Source: Diphasiastrum complanatum | Lineage: Eukaryota; Streptophyta; Lycopodiopsida; Lycopodiales; Lycopodiaceae | Assembly: GCA_029204225.1 (NCBI GenBank) | Contig: CM055098.1 | Coordinates: forward strand, 3,769,607 to 3,833,606 | Direction: 5' to 3' | Length of the DNA stretch: 64,000 nt | In this document: positions 11,611 through 25,070 of the stretch, piece after piece | How the letters are laid out: each line of letters opens with the position of its first letter | How positions within the stretch are numbered: position 1 is the first letter of the stretch | The notes under the pieces: model-generated | The model's input: only the letters and a program-made list of their open reading frames with translations | What the model was told of the DNA's origin: nothing | Database searches by the model: none | Made by a program: the position numbers and the translations under genes

Positions 11611-12488
11611 ATCTCCATCCTAGGGAGTTCAGGACAGCAGTAGAGAAAGCTATCAGAAGATAGGAAAGATCTAGGAGATTCTCAGAAAAGAATAGAGGAG
11701 GAAAATCGCTGTAGGATCAGCTTTCTAATCCTCCAATTTGCTGGATTTCTCAGCAGTTTGGAAGCATATCTTTTAGAATAGCTTCAACGCTGAAAAATCA
11801 GTTTCCCTCTCTGATTTTCAAGTGTAGATCACTGTGAGTTTGAGCGGAATTTCAAGAGAAAAGGATGGGCAGATCCATCGCTGTATAGCTAGCCTTCAGA
11901 TCTGAAAATTGTAGCAATTTTTGAGTAGATTAGAGTAAGTTCTAATCAAAAGGTAGTAGCAGGGCCAGCGCTAGACAGGGAAGAGAAAGGAGTCAAAACT
12001 CATTTCTGATTTGCAAGATTTTCAGAGGTTAGGCATCAACTTTTCTTGCCACAGATCAGCGAGCAGGGTGCCATCAAAAATCCAGATTTTGGAATGGTTT
12101 TTTGGCTTCCAACTTGTTTTTTTGGACCAACTCAGATGCTGTCAGATCAGCGAGGGTAGGCAGCCTTCAACTTCAGAAAGTTTTATACTTTTCAAGGTCC
12201 TTTGCCTCGCTTTTTGGAGCCCCACGTCTGCAATCAGAGCAGTGAGCAACTCTACTCAAGAAACCGGAAATCTTGGTGCTATTTTGGAGCCATAAACGGG
12301 GATTTTCCGGGACAGCAGGTCTGAAATTTTGGGTGGAAGAGCTGAGAGGGTTCGTTTTTGTAATTTCTTTGGAAGTACACTCCTCAAAAGCAGCTAAGTC
12401 ATCTTTCCTTTCCCTTGTACAGTTGTAAATTAGTCTTTTAGACTTTTTTTCCTTCAGAAGTTAAGGTAGCTCTCATTCAGTTCCGAAG

Positions 12489-13690
12489 ATGACCACTCCT
12501 CAGGGACCTGATCAACCCCAGGAGAGAGGCTTCGACGAACTTGAAACAGAAGCCTTGGCTTACAGAAAAGGGAAGGAACCCATGGAAGTGGAAGAACAGG
12601 AACAGTTCGCCGAAGAACTCGACGAACTGGTTACCAAGGAGCAGTTTCTCCAATTGGTAACAGAAGTGGATGAACTGAAGTTGGCATTAGCCAATTTCAA
12701 GTCCAGTGTGGACGACTCGTTCGCTGAACTCAAAAACTTGATTTTGAGTTCCGCGAAAGGAAGCCTTCCCTCCACTTCTCAGTTATCCCCTTCTCCACTT
12801 ACATCAGTTTCGGGTGAGACTTTACGGTCTCACCCCAGTGTTTTCAAAGATTTAAAACCTCCTACTTTTAATGGGGAAGAGAAGGATAGAAATGCAGATA
12901 TTCTATAAACCTTCCTCAGCAAATGGAAGAACATTGATGCTCTTAAACAGACCCCTGACCATTTGCAAGCTATTGAGGCCAGTCTTTCCTTAGGGCCTAT
13001 GGCCTATAAGTGGTGGTTAAATCTCCAGGAGACTGGGTAGACTCCCCGGTCATGGAAAGCTTTTGAAGAAGCTTTCCTAAGAGAATTTCTACCAGAGAAT
13101 GAACTTGATAGAGCCTGGGAAGCCTGGGAAAGAACAGTAATGGACAAGTCCCTCATCCAATATATCTCGCAGTGTCGAGAAGCAATTTTAAAGATTAAAA
13201 ATATGGATGACTATCAGAAAATCAGGGGATTTGTCCGTGGCCTCAAAGATGAATATAAAGTAGAGGTCCAGAGAAACTCACCTACTACCCTTGAGCAAGC
13301 TCTCAGATATGCTCAAATCTATGATGATTCAGTGGGTAGGAAGAGAGCGAGACAACAACCACTTTCTGAGCAGCCTCCTCAGAAAGACTTTCAATTTAAA
13401 AGGAAATTTTTAAAAAGAAAGAAAGAAGACAAATTTAAAAGTGAAGCTCCTCAGAAATGCCCTTCACTCATACAACCTTGAAAACCAGATGATTTTGAGA
13501 AAGCCAAACAAGAACGTTTGTGTTTGTGTGTATGGACAAGGGACACACAGTTAGACAGTGTCCCAAGGGGCCTTTCACTAAAAAAGATAAGAAAGATAAA
13601 AAACAAGTTCACCTTGTTCAGACTGTATGTTTCCCCAGTGACTCGGCAGCTTCCGAGATCAAAGTGTATCATGAAGATCATGAACACTGT
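12489..13690 (+). pseudogene. Gypsy-2 Gag polyprotein (with stops)
   Basis: Begins ATGACCACTCCTCAGGG after an 880-base leader. The N-terminus is acidic with a coiled-coil-like stretch (FLQLVTEVDELKLALANFKS). A capsid-like part follows in the same frame (GPMAYKWWLNLQE, then AFEEAFLREFLPEN and the run from MDKSLIQYISQCREAI). The nucleocapsid has a basic stretch and a degenerate zinc knuckle, readable as CMDKGHTVRQCPKG near 13530-13570. In-frame stops are at 12906, 13038 and 13479, and a shift precedes the knuckle. Gag would form the virus-like particle; this copy cannot. Confidence 0.8.
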
Positions 13691-13708
13691 TGCTAGCTGA
13701 CCTCTGCA

Positions 13709-14710
13709 ATGCTAGCGAGACCCTTCAGCTTTGGGCCGCATGACCTAGTACGTATGCATGGGAAGGTTGGTAACCAATCAGTAAGAGTCATGGTTGATGA
13801 TGGGGCAACCCATAATTTCATCAACTACACCCTGGTTAAAAAGCTTAAACTACCAGAAGTACCTAGTCAACATAGGTACATAGTTTCATTAGCTAAGGGT
13901 GAAGATAAAAAAATATGGGAAACTATGGTAAGTAAGTTAATTCTTGGTATTCAGGGGTACCAAGATGAAATAAACTTTCAGATAATGCACCTGGATCGAA
14001 TAGATATTGTTCTCGGGAGAGATTGGCTCTACAGTTTAGGACCTTCCCTCCACAGAAATTATCAGGAGAACACCCTCAGCTTTCAGCATAAAGGCCGAGA
14101 GATCCAATTGCATGGGGAGCATGATGTTCCCAACAACCCTATGGTCTGCAGTTCAGAGCTCTGTCAGCTAATCGGAGACGAAGACCATCAGGTATTCTTA
14201 TGTGACTTTCAATTTATTCCGGAAGTTTCTATTTCCAGTTCTATTCAGCAGAAAATCAGTAAATTAGAAACTTTATTGTCTAAATTTAAAGACGTTTTTC
14301 CTGAAGATTTGCCACATGGTTTACCACCTAGCAGAGAGGTAGATCATGTAATAAACCTAGTACCAGGTACAACACCTGTTTCTAAACCTCCGTATCGGGT
14401 CAGCCGAACAGAGGATGAAGAAATAACTAGGCAGTTAACAGATTATCTTGGGAAAGGCCAAATTCAGACCAGTAGTTCACCATGGGCCTCACCAGTCCTA
14501 TTGTTGAAAAAGAAAGAGGGGTCTATGCGTCTTTGCGTAGATTACAGAGCCCTCAATAAAGTCACAATTAAGAATAAATACCCTATGCCTTGGGCAGACA
14601 AGTTGTTTGACCAACTCGACGAGGCTAAGTTTTTTCAGCAAAATAGACCTCAGATCGGGATATCATCAAGTCCGTATAAAATCGGAAGATGTCTCGAAAA
14701 CAGCTTTTAG
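13709..14710 (+). pseudogene. Gypsy-2 protease and RT N-terminus
   Basis: A frame of 333 codons. The aspartic protease active site is [19 protein letters not shown] (about residues 28-46), with a second conserved loop [17 protein letters not shown] follows: [38 protein letters not shown], then the finger block [20 protein letters not shown] and [20 protein letters not shown]. At 14630-14640 an extra T in a T-run (six here, five in Gypsy-3) shifts the frame, so the last residues are out of frame. Confidence 0.85.
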
Positions 14711-15640
14711 GACTCGTCACGGTCATTATGAGTTTAAGGTGATGCCATTTGGGCTCACAAATGCTCCAGCTACCTTTATGACCTTGATGAACAGTGTCCT
14801 TAGACCATACTTGGGTAAGTTTGTAGTCGTATTTTTAGATGACATCCTTGTCTACAGCAAAACGAGGAAGGAGCATCTAAAACACCTCAGAAAGGTGTTT
14901 CGACTGCTCAGAAAGCATAAGCTTTATGCTAAACAATCCAAGTGTGAATTCTTCGTTGAAGAAGTAATTATCTCTTCAGATGGGATTAAGATGGACCCGA
15001 ATAAGGTTAAAGCCATACTCAGTTGGTTGAGACCTCAGAATATTTTGGAACTTTAGATCTTTCTTGGTTTGGCGGGATATTACAGACGATTTGTCAAGGA
15101 ATATGCTCAGATAGCATGACAAATCTTCTTAAGGGGAAGGGAAAGGAGTTCATTTGGGAGTCCACACAGCAAGAGAGCTTTGATGCTCTCAAAACAGCCT
15201 TAGCTACAGCACCAATTTTAAAGGTCGTCGACCCCACCCCAATCAGCCATTCGTGGTCGAAACAGATGCTAGCGACTTTGCAGTAGGTGCTGTGCTAACT
15301 TAGGGTGGACGACCGGTTGCGTTCGAGAGTAAAAAACTCGAGCCAGCTCAGACTAGGTACAATGCCTATGAAAAGGAACTCTTTTCTATAGTCCATGCCC
15401 TTAAGACTTGGAGGGATTATTTGTATGGTGCCAACTTTGAGGTCCTGACAGACCATGAGAGTCTCAGATACCTTTGCAATCAACCTGAGCTTAGAGGTCG
15501 GAAAGCTCGTTGGGCAGAGTTGATGCAAGAGTTTGACATGTTTATCAGATATAGACGTGGAAAATTCAATACAGTAGCAGATGCCCTTAGCAGAATGCCT
15601 ATGATAAACGAGCTGAGTTTTACTCAGATTCGTAATGAGT
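14607..15640 (+). pseudogene. Gypsy-2 RT palm and RNase H
   Basis: After the single-base shift, the frame at 14607-15056 has [40 protein letters not shown] and the catalytic [21 protein letters not shown] deletion near 14965 removes the YLGH block that Gypsy-3 retains. An in-frame TAG at 15054-15056 (after NILEL) is shared with Gypsy-3. RNase H follows in broken frames: ETDASDFAVGAVL is disrupted, with a TAG at 15301 where Gypsy-3 has CAG, then VLTDHESLRYLCNQPELRGR from 15421 onwards. Confidence 0.82.
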
Positions 15641-17248
15641 TACTCGAGTCCTTGAGATGGAAATGCCAGCATGATGCATTTTTCTCTACTATCTGGAACT
15701 CAGTCCAGAACAGACAGACTCCAGAACCAGTTCCCGGGGCTGGTGCCAGTTCATCCAAGAATACGGCAGCTTCCGTTGAGGATGATGATGAGTCCGAGTA
15801 TACGTCGTCAGATGACGTTGAGGATTCTGAGCCTGTATTACCCAAGCAAACCCCTGTGGTTGAGGGTCAGTTGACTCAAGGATTCAAATGGAAACAGTAT
15901 TCCATTCAGGATGAGTACTTGCTCTATAGAGATAGAGTATGTGTCCCCAATTCAGAGGATTATAGGCAGCAGGTCCTATATGAATGTCATGGAATCCTAG
16001 TGCGACACCCAGGCATACAGAAGACCTATGAGCTTCTTCGTAGGCAATTTTTCTGGCCCAATATGAAAAAGGACGTCCACCAGTATGTAACTAGTTGCCA
16101 GAAATGTCAAGTAAATAAAGCAGAGCGTTTAAAGGCAGGAGGGTTGTTGCATCCCTTAGAAATACCAGCTGGTAAATGGGAGAGCATCTCCATGGATTTT
16201 ATAGTAGGCCTGCCTAAAACCCAAAAGGGTAATGACGCTATATGGGTCACAGTTGACCGTCTGACCAAAATGGCTCATTTCATTCTGACCAAAACAACCG
16301 TTAGAGCTCCAGAGTAAGCGAGGTTGTTTGTAGACGGGCTATTTAAATTGTATGGTCTACCTTCCGGCATAGTCAGCGACCGAGACAGTAAGTTTACTGG
16401 AAATTTTTGGAGGGCAGTATTCCATCATCTCCATACTAAACTTAATATGAGTACCACCGACCATCCACAGACGGACGGTCAAACAAAGGGTAAATCAAGT
16501 GCTGGAGGATATGCTTCGTGCATACGTCAGCAAGAAGCAGACTAATTGGGAGGAATATCTCTCGATATTAGAGTTTGCTTACAACAGTACCAAACATTCA
16601 GCTACGGGATACAGCCCATTTATGCTGATGTACGGTTTTCAGCCATGCTCACCCACAACTGTAGGGTTTAAACAAGAAAAAGTTGAAGCAGCTGGAAACT
16701 TTTTAGAGGACCTAAACCAGATGATAGAACATGCTAAGCGTAGCATCAGACAGTCCCAGGATCGAGCCAGGCATTATGCAGATCCACTCAGACGAGATGT
16801 GCAGTTCTCCACTGGTGAGAAAGTCTGCTTGAGAGTCCCAGTTGGCTCTAAAACCCTCAAATCAGGAGTGTGTGCTAAGTTGTCTCCAAGGTATTGTGGT
16901 CCCTTTACCATCAGTAGGAGACTAGGCGAGGTCACCTATGAACTAGAACTCCCACACAGCAGTAAGGTTTTTCCAGTCTTTCATGTAAGTCAGTTACAAA
17001 AAGCCTTAACCAGATCAGACAATCTGGTAGGGGACAGTGTTCTAGTTCTCCCATTGGATCCTCAGCAACCTCCACATGAACCAGAGGAGATTCTTGATAG
17101 TAGAGAGACGCAGACTCGTCATACTCTATACCGAGAATATCTGGTTAAGTGGAATGATCAGCCTGTTGAGAATGCCACTTGGGAAAGAGGCAGCGTCCTT
17201 CGCAAAATTTTTCCAGACTTTGTCTTAGAGGACCAAGACGGTTCTTAA
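15421..17248 (+). pseudogene. Gypsy-2 RNase H end, integrase and chromodomain
   Basis: The frame 15421-16317 joins the RNase H end (VADALSRMPM) to an acidic linker (SVEDDDESEYTSSDDVEDSE) and the integrase zinc region (HPGIQKTYELLRRQFFWPNM, then SCQKCQVNKAE). The core's first Asp is in SISMDFIVGLPKTQKG. A TAA at 16315 precedes the second Asp block (GIVSDRDSKFTGNFWRAVF). The Glu block is damaged (DGQTKGKSS where Gypsy-3 has DGQTERVNQVLEDML). A 249-codon frame (16499-17248) carries the C-terminal domain (VCLRVPVGSK, KVFPVFHVSQLQKAL) and a chromodomain (REYLVKWNDQPVENATWERG). Confidence 0.85.
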
Positions 17249-17259
17249 GGGGGAGGGAG

Positions 17260-17617
17260 TGTTACGAGCTCGTAACCAGTGCCGAACCCTAGAGAACACA
17301 GATAGGTCAGATACCACAGTCAGGGTCGTGTCCAGCGTACATGACCAACTGGGCAAGACAGTGTGAGTAGTGTGCCCCAGCACGGTCCATAGCCATGGCG
17401 GGCGTAACATAGCCTAGGGACCCTGTCAGTTGGATAGGGCCCCCAGTTGGGTCGCGACGTGCAGTCGGCCACGTCAGTGCCACGTGGCCGACACTTGGCA
17501 GTAGCATGCTACCAGTCCTCACACTGGGCTAGGAGGGGCTTACTCTATATCAGGGAGTAGGCAAGGTTGGGTGGATCAGTTAGTGTTTGCCCTACTGTGG
17601 TGTTAGGATCTATTACA
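17260..17617 (+). repeat. Gypsy-2 3' LTR
   Basis: 358 bp, preceded by the polypurine tract AAGGGGGAGGGAG (17247-17259) and followed by the TSD CCTAC. Differences from the 5' LTR are scattered single-base changes. Confidence 0.95.
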
Positions 17618-17770
17618 CCTACCAAGAGGATTGTATTATTTTGCATCCTAGCTCTTTCCTTTTGTTTGTTCTTGTGTACAGATGCTTTGGAAAAGAAGAT
17701 TGAAGCTTTGGCTTAAGGAGGTTATGCCAAAGTTTTGATTGGAGGCTTTGGAATCTCAAATTTTCTTGGA

Positions 17771-17828
<58 letters not shown>
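17771..17828. repeat. (TC)n microsatellite
   Basis: About 58 bases of TC with one TG interruption. Unlike most TC/GA tracts here it has no recognisable LINE 3' end beside it. A poly-G run of about 15 lies further right at 18384-18398. No gene is supported between 17623 and 18550. Confidence 0.9.
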
Positions 17829-17831
<3 letters not shown>

Positions 17832-18556
17832 TCTCTTTCACTATCTATCTACACCATCTCTCATGTGCTACATCTCCATTTTTGGAGTAGCTGTACTTTA
17901 AACTAAATTTGGCCATTCCTCTAACTCGGCCCACTACTTCCAAAAATCCAGCAACTAATTAATTATGAAACAAAGCTCTTTCTCCCCCAAACTCGGCCTT
18001 TCCCAGGTCAAGAACTGTACATAATGATCTTATGACCTTGATCCATGATTTTCATTACCAGACACACCAAAATTGGATGCATGCATGCATATGTCCTTCA
18101 GAGCTTTTGCATGTGTGCAATACTCTGATGTTTGCCACTGCATGTAACTGTAGTTTGTTTGTTTCCAATTGCATGTCAGTTTCTAGAATTCATCATTGCA
18201 TGTCGAAAGAACTAGAGTTTATGAGGAAAAGCCTATGCTTCTAATAAGCTAGATTTGGAAACAAGACCTTTGAAGGGAACCAAGTTCATGTTCCACTTTT
18301 TATGATCCTTTTCGGGAATCCAATGTATATGTAATTGGCCAAGGCCAGTTGGTTTTGCATAATTTAAAAGATATCCCTCAGGAGGGGGGGGGGGGGGGTC
18401 ACTTCCCCCTCAGTGCTTTTGCTGCATGTGAATGATTATGTGAATGACTTTTTGTGATTCAGTGTTTTTCGAGTTTCATTTTCAAGTCGAATTTGATTCC
18501 ATTTAAGTTGTTTCAAGACTTGTTTAATGTAAAAGTAAAGTCAGTAAGTCCATGAT

Positions 18557-19220
18557 CTAAGGATTGTAGGACAACCCTCCCTTGAGGTTCACACGTCCCC
18601 AAGGTCGTTGATCACCTGTACCAGCTACCGCAATAGGATCCGGGCCTCTTTTTCCATCTTCATAATACAAAGCCATCTGTATGGCTACCCACAAATCACG
18701 AGATTGCTCCGTCCGCACGAAAGGGCGAATACTCTCTCGAAGTCCCTCGACAAAGTGAAATACTTGCATGTCTTCTTCAGGAATGTGTAACAAAGCCTCT
18801 CAGTACTTCTCTGCATAATTCTGCACGCTCAAGTTACCCTGCTTCAAATAAGTCCATTGTTGCATGGCTCTATTATTTTCATCCATAGGCACCCAATTTT
18901 GCATAAACATTTGTCAAAATGCCTCCCATGTGGTTGGAACCAGGTCATCCTTTTCCACCTTCCTCCACCACCTTTGTGTTGACTATGTGGCTTCAGCAAG
19001 CATCTCAGTTTCATCGTCTATGCCACACATTTGGAATGCTTTCTCCCATTTTTGCAACCAATTCTCAACGGCATCTGTGGTCCTCATAGATATTGCTCCA
19101 GTGAACTTCGGAGGTTTTACATCCTTGATAGTAGTTAGCTTCCTCTTTCAAAACCCTCAACACTCCTTTGGAGGTAGGCCATCAGGGAGTTTATCAGGAA
19201 AAACATCGCTATACTAATAG
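18557..19220 (-). pseudogene. Decayed Ty3/gypsy-type gag
   Basis: Minus strand. The last 78 codons are open (18557-18793: MLHIPEEDMQVFHFVEGLRE, then a segment ending DLWVAIQMALYYED). Upstream the same frame reads FMQNWVPMDENNRAMQQW and LKQGNLSVQNYAEKY before a TGA stop. This is the typical retrotransposon Gag capsid pattern ('F...F.P......W..L.QG..SV..Y...F..L......E......F..GL.......V'). No pol or LTR was found next to it, so it is an isolated fragment. Further minus-strand open sequence at 19238-19624 (128 codons) is unrecognised. Confidence 0.65.
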
Positions 19221-19624
19221 GGCAAATCCGTGCCATGCTAGCCCCACGGACATCCCATGTAACTTTTTAGTTTGTCCGAGCACTTGAAGGCTTGGGCAAA
19301 TCCATGCCGTTCAAGCTCGTCAAAATCAAACTCTGAAAACATCCATGGCTTACTTATGTCGGCTGCACTTTTACTATTAACAAAAACAACCTTTCCAAGG
19401 ATTAGAAAACTATAACTATAAAGATTTTCAGTATGGAAAGTAATTACTTTTCCGGCTGATAACTTCAAAAAACCATTTACGTAAAAAAGTGTCGTTCCCA
19501 ACGTCTTAAAGAACTGCATAGTAGTATGGAGTGATACTACCTTTTCATATAGCATCATAGAACTTGATACTTGAATGCGAGGTGAGGTGATTTCTTGTGA
19601 AATACCCATCTTCCAATGTTTCAA

Positions 19625-21064
19625 GCAAAACCCTATTTGTGTACTATTGATTCAACACCGAAAATGACTGATTAATGGTAGTGCAATCTTTATTTTATGA
19701 CATCGTTATCTTGCAGTAGTGTTTAACTCAAATGTAAGTAAAATTGAATTGTCAGCCAATATTCGTGTGTCACGAGATAATAGAGTAATAAACCTTAAAA
19801 CCGACTTCTACTTGAATGTAGAAAGCAGTAAGGTGTATACATTTTTCTTTCATTCAAATCACTGTAGTTATCAACAATCATAACCATTCATGCTTTACAT
19901 ATAAGCTAGTTTTCAGACATCAGCAAACTTTGTGCTTATCATTCATCTAACTGAGCACATACATCTTGTGTTATAATAATCATCATGACGTAGGGATATG
20001 AGCATCGGCCTACTATGAAGTGTATTCGTAGAGACAAGCAAAGTTATTATCAATGCTTTCATCACCATAAAAATCTGTGGACAGCGATGGAAGTCCATCG
20101 CACTTCTGGTAGCTATAATTTATGCAGACATCTCCACAAAAATGTGTGGAGCAGGTCCATCGCACTTCAGAATGTAAGCTACAACGAACTACATCAAAAC
20201 AAATAGTGATTGGAGCAAGTCCATCGCATTTTTGAATGCAACCAACAGTGATTTACTACTATGCTTCACTCCTCACGAAGCAATCATGGAAAGCGCGGAT
20301 ATTGGTCCATCATAGTGCACTGGCCAGCGGCCTATCATATCCTCAAAGAGGTAGCATATATGCATGAACCTAGCAACACAAAGTTCTGTGCCTGTTCGCT
20401 GTCAAAAACTACTCAAAAAGTGAAGAGGTGAATATTATGCTTGTTAGTATTGTTCACTGTCGCTTTTGAGATATCATCCACATGTATTCGCTTCCAGAAG
20501 TGTATACCGGAAGCAAGAACGTAGTATCTATGATAATCAAACCATTCTGTGAGTTCACTCACATTCCATCATATGAAGCCAATAAAGTAGTACTCCTTCG
20601 ATGCAAACGATCATTCAATCAAACCAAACATAGCTTTCTTACCTTTTGTTTGCAGTACACTCCACCCGAATACTCTTCCGCAAAGCTTATACAGGTTTCC
20701 TCTCATCCAAGCAAAGAAGCCAGTGCTTTAGAGAAGCCAACCAAGAGAGCAAAAGCAAGAGAGAGAGAAAGAGAGAGCAAGAAGAGTGAAACTTAGTGTT
20801 GTAGCGATCTTCCCTTTTATAGAAAACCTAGCACCCTTTGGTGTAACAAGTATTAGAAGATGCTCACTGTTAGATTGAATCTCTATCATGTGCACTGATC
20901 ACAGCCGTTCGTTTAGAACCAAGTTTCCCACCAAAAGACTTAGAAGTTTTTTTTAAGTTAAGCATAAGAAGGCATTTTTGTTGGTAAAGTATCATAAGGA
21001 AAAAGTCTTGTTTTTGTCATGTTTCGAAAAACAACTGGTATATAGTATAAATTTAGTAGAGTTC

Positions 21065-21066
<2 letters not shown>
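19625..21066. other. Unassigned sequence with a degenerate 63-bp tandem repeat
   Basis: No gene is supported. Three imperfect units sharing GTCCATCGCA begin at 20093, 20155 and 20219 (spacing 62-64). The right part (20480-20810), with purine-rich GAGAGA words followed by TTTTATAGAAAACC, resembles the edge of a plant LTR read on the minus strand, but I could not delimit one. Confidence 0.4.
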
Positions 21067-21113
<47 letters not shown>

Positions 21114-21164
21114 CTTTATTTATGTCTTTTAAATGCCAAAATGGCATATAAGATGAAGTACATG

Positions 21165-22640
21165 TCAAGTGCATACTCCGCGTCGCTGGTCTCTATGCTG
21201 GTTAGGAGTGGGACTATCAGTCTCATCATCGGGCTCAAAATCATCACGAGGTCTTCTCCCAGAGAAGAAAGAGGTAATCTGGAGTTGTGAGGCAGGTTTT
21301 TGCTGTATATGACAAAGACTGCTCCAAAGAAGTAGCATCTCGCGAATCATGAGGGTGACGTAACGTGGGTCTACATAGGTGATGAGAGAGCGTAATGTAC
21401 CTGGAGAGTCTCTAAAGAGGCAAAAGAATCTCCCTCTAATCTCATAATATATGGGGCATCTGAAGATAAAGTGATCCTCGGTTTCAACCTCCACCAAAGT
21501 ACAAAGTTGGCAAATCCACTCCGCACGGGGGATACCCTGAAAACCTCCTGTCTCAACTGCAAGCTGATGTGAAGAAACTCGAAACTGGCCCAATAAGAAT
21601 CTAAGACCATGTGAGAGACCAACATCTAAATAGCGAGGTAGAGTAGGTAACCCAACTGTGTCCAATTCTAAGAAGTGAGTCCGATAGAAGTCAGGTTTGA
21701 GGTTTGACACCCAACTCACCATGCCAGGTATGCTGATTATATGCTTGGTAGATGAAATGACGGATACACTGATGGGAACCAGCTGGAAGATGTGCAATGG
21801 AAATGCCAAATTTGTCAAGTAAGCGAGAGACCTGAGAATACCATGATAAATGATACCCCTGAGAGTGAAGATGCCGCGAGGATGTAACTGCCAGCTGACG
21901 ATATCTAGAATCCGTGGCTGGAAAATCCATGACTCTCTGTACTGAATAATAAGTTGAAAGATGGCATCAAGTTGTAGTGGTGTGGCTGCAAACTTAGCAA
22001 GGATGATTTGGTGTGGAATTGATGGTTTAGCTCGAATCATACATGATAGCATGGTAACCTGTAGACGGGAGAGGTCAGAGGAGGAGATACCAGTACACCA
22101 AGTCTCTACAGCGTATACGGCTGTGAGAGCCACAATAGTATTGTAGAGTCGACACTTACTTGGAGCATCCCGAATATACTTCCTAAAACAGAATCTCTCT
22201 AGCTGGACATGGGAAGAATATCCCTTCTCAAGTCTAGCCGCAGTTGCTCGTCGCATACATAAAGTAGGTCCAGAGAAAGGAACTCCCAAATAGGTGTAGG
22301 ATGACACTACCTCCAAGGGTTGGCCGTCAAATATAAGCTCCTAACACTGCATAAAAGCTCTAGAGGTATTGAAGACCATGATTTTGGTCTTCGAGATGTT
22401 AACCCTCAAGCCCAATCTGTTGCAGAAAGTATGGAGACTGTCTAGTTGCCTATGAAGCCCCTCTCTAGTCGGTGATACCAATACCACATCATTTGCATAT
22501 AGTAAAATGGCAATCAAAATATCGCCAAGTCTATAGCCAGTACCTCCACAATGATCAATAACCCTCCCTAACTCATCAATATAAAGTCCGAAGAGAGTAG
22601 GTGAAAGGGAGTAACCCTGTTTCACCCCTATGGTACTCAA
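21165..22640 (-). pseudogene. LINE-A ORF2: RT palm/thumb and zinc-knuckle C-terminus
   Basis: Two minus-strand frames. The piece 22341-22640 starts in the RT motif STIGVKQGYSLSPTLFGLYI and contains LLYANDVVLVSPTREGL. The catalytic pair normally read as YADD in this family (for example 'LLYADDVVLV' in LINE-F) is YAND here, so catalysis should be lost. After a stop at about 22340 the frame 21165-22316 (383 codons) runs through the thumb (VVSSYTYLGVPFSGPTLCMR) to a CCHC-like knuckle (CQLCTLVEVETEDHFIFRCP) followed by YYEIRGRFFCLFRD. An acidic tail ends it. Confidence 0.85.
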
Positions 22641-24200
<1,560 letters not shown>

Positions 24201-24225
24201 ATGACAGAACTAAGTGACTCATCAA

Positions 24226-24390
24226 AGGCCACAACCCGGGCCAAGTAAAACACATAAAGAAATAGCTGTAAGAAAGACATGGCAGGCTGGGAGAGAAAAG
24301 TATATATGCCCACAACCCGGGCCAGACAATGCCGCCACACTGAAATCTAAGAAACATGAATAAAGTGCCCCCAACCCGGGCCAGGTAAAG
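24226..24390. repeat. Three copies of a CAACCCGGGCCA motif
   Basis: The core ACAACCCGGGCCA / CCAACCCGGGCCA occurs at about 24233, 24312 and 24374, spaced 79 and 62 bases apart, inside sequence that breaks the LINE ORF2 C-terminal region. No open frame crosses it cleanly. Function unknown. Confidence 0.55.
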
Positions 24391-24394
24391 AAGC

Positions 24395-24775
24395 TATCTA
24401 CGAGGCCTAGGTGGCCGTGTAGGAATGTCGATCTCATCATCAGACTCAGAATGATGGATTTGACGAAAGAAGTCCGTGATAGCAGACTAGCGTGGAGTAG
24501 GCGCAGTAGGCAACGACGGGGAAAGCAAGGAGTCTCGCAGGAGTAGCATCTCACGAAGCATCAGACACAGGCAACGCTGATCAGGGTAGTGCGTGAATGA
24601 TCGTAGTGAATGTGGCCCATCCCTGTATTGGCAATAGTACCTCCCACGTATCTCATAATAAACTAGGCAGTGGAGGAGAGAGTGGCTCTCATCCTCTGTC
24701 TCATGAATAGTGCAAAGAGTACAAATACGCTCCTCTCATGGAATGTCAGCCGCTCGTCCTGTGAACTCAACAAGC
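24395..24775 (-). pseudogene. LINE ORF2 C-terminal fragment
   Basis: Minus strand, broken frames. Readable: an early knuckle (CTLCTIHETEDESHSLLHCL) and YYEIRGRYYCQYRDGPHSL, then LRSFTHYPDQRCLCLMLREM followed by LLLRDSL. This is the same C-terminal block as in LINE-A and LINE-F, so it is another truncated copy in the same orientation. At about 24775 it is replaced by unrelated gypsy sequence. Confidence 0.65.
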
Positions 24776-24777
24776 AT

Positions 24778-25070
24778 CTTAAGGCAGGTATTATCTATCT
24801 CGTCTTAAGTAGTGAATGGGTATCAACTATTGTTGTAGTTCCAAAGAAGAAGTCTGGCAAGATTTGAATTTGCCAGGATTTCCGGAAGCTGAATGCTGCT
24901 ACAAAGAAAGATCACCATCCATAACCTTTCAGAATTCTATTTTAGATAGACCAAGTCGCTGGACAAGAACTTTACAGTTCTGTGATGGCTTCTTTGGTTA
25001 TAATCAAGTCAGAGTAAGGACCAAAGAATTATGATGCTGATTTTCGCTGCTTTTCTAAAATTGATGTGGG
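24778..25070 (+). pseudogene. Ty3/gypsy RT fragment, Athila/Tat-like
   Basis: Plus strand, two frames: LKAGIIYLVLSSEWVSTIVV and VPKKKSGKI, a stop, then readable CQDFRKLNAATKKDHHP and, shifted, FCDGFFGYNQVRV. The signature 'LeAGiIyPI.dS.WVSPv.vVPKKgG...RvCIDYRKLNaaTrKDHFPLPF...GYSGYNQI' is typical of non-chromodomain plant gypsy lineages, different from Gypsy-1 to -4. About 290 bases, no LTRs. Confidence 0.65.

Larger units (their letters stand above)
11239..17617 (+). mobile_element. Gypsy-2: full-length Ty3/gypsy chromovirus with both LTRs
   Basis: Complete structure: 5' LTR 11239-11596, PBS 11598-11610, gag, protease, RT, RNase H, integrase, chromodomain, polypurine tract and 3' LTR 17260-17617. 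The five bases CCTAC lie on both sides (11234-11238 and 17618-17622), a target-site duplication. I count about ten differences between the two 358-bp LTRs (about 97% identity), so insertion was fairly recent, but stops and frameshifts run through gag and pol. Gypsy-3 (26322-29718) is the same family. There is no envelope gene. Confidence 0.95.

Noticed and set aside
11239-17617. Possible endogenous retrovirus or pararetrovirus
   Set aside because: Structure is Gag-PR-RT-RH-IN-chromodomain with LTRs and no envelope or movement protein, so a plant Ty3/gypsy retrotransposon.
19238-19624. 128-codon minus-strand frame beside the gag relic
   Set aside because: No motif recognised and no supporting context; may be random open sequence or part of a decayed element.
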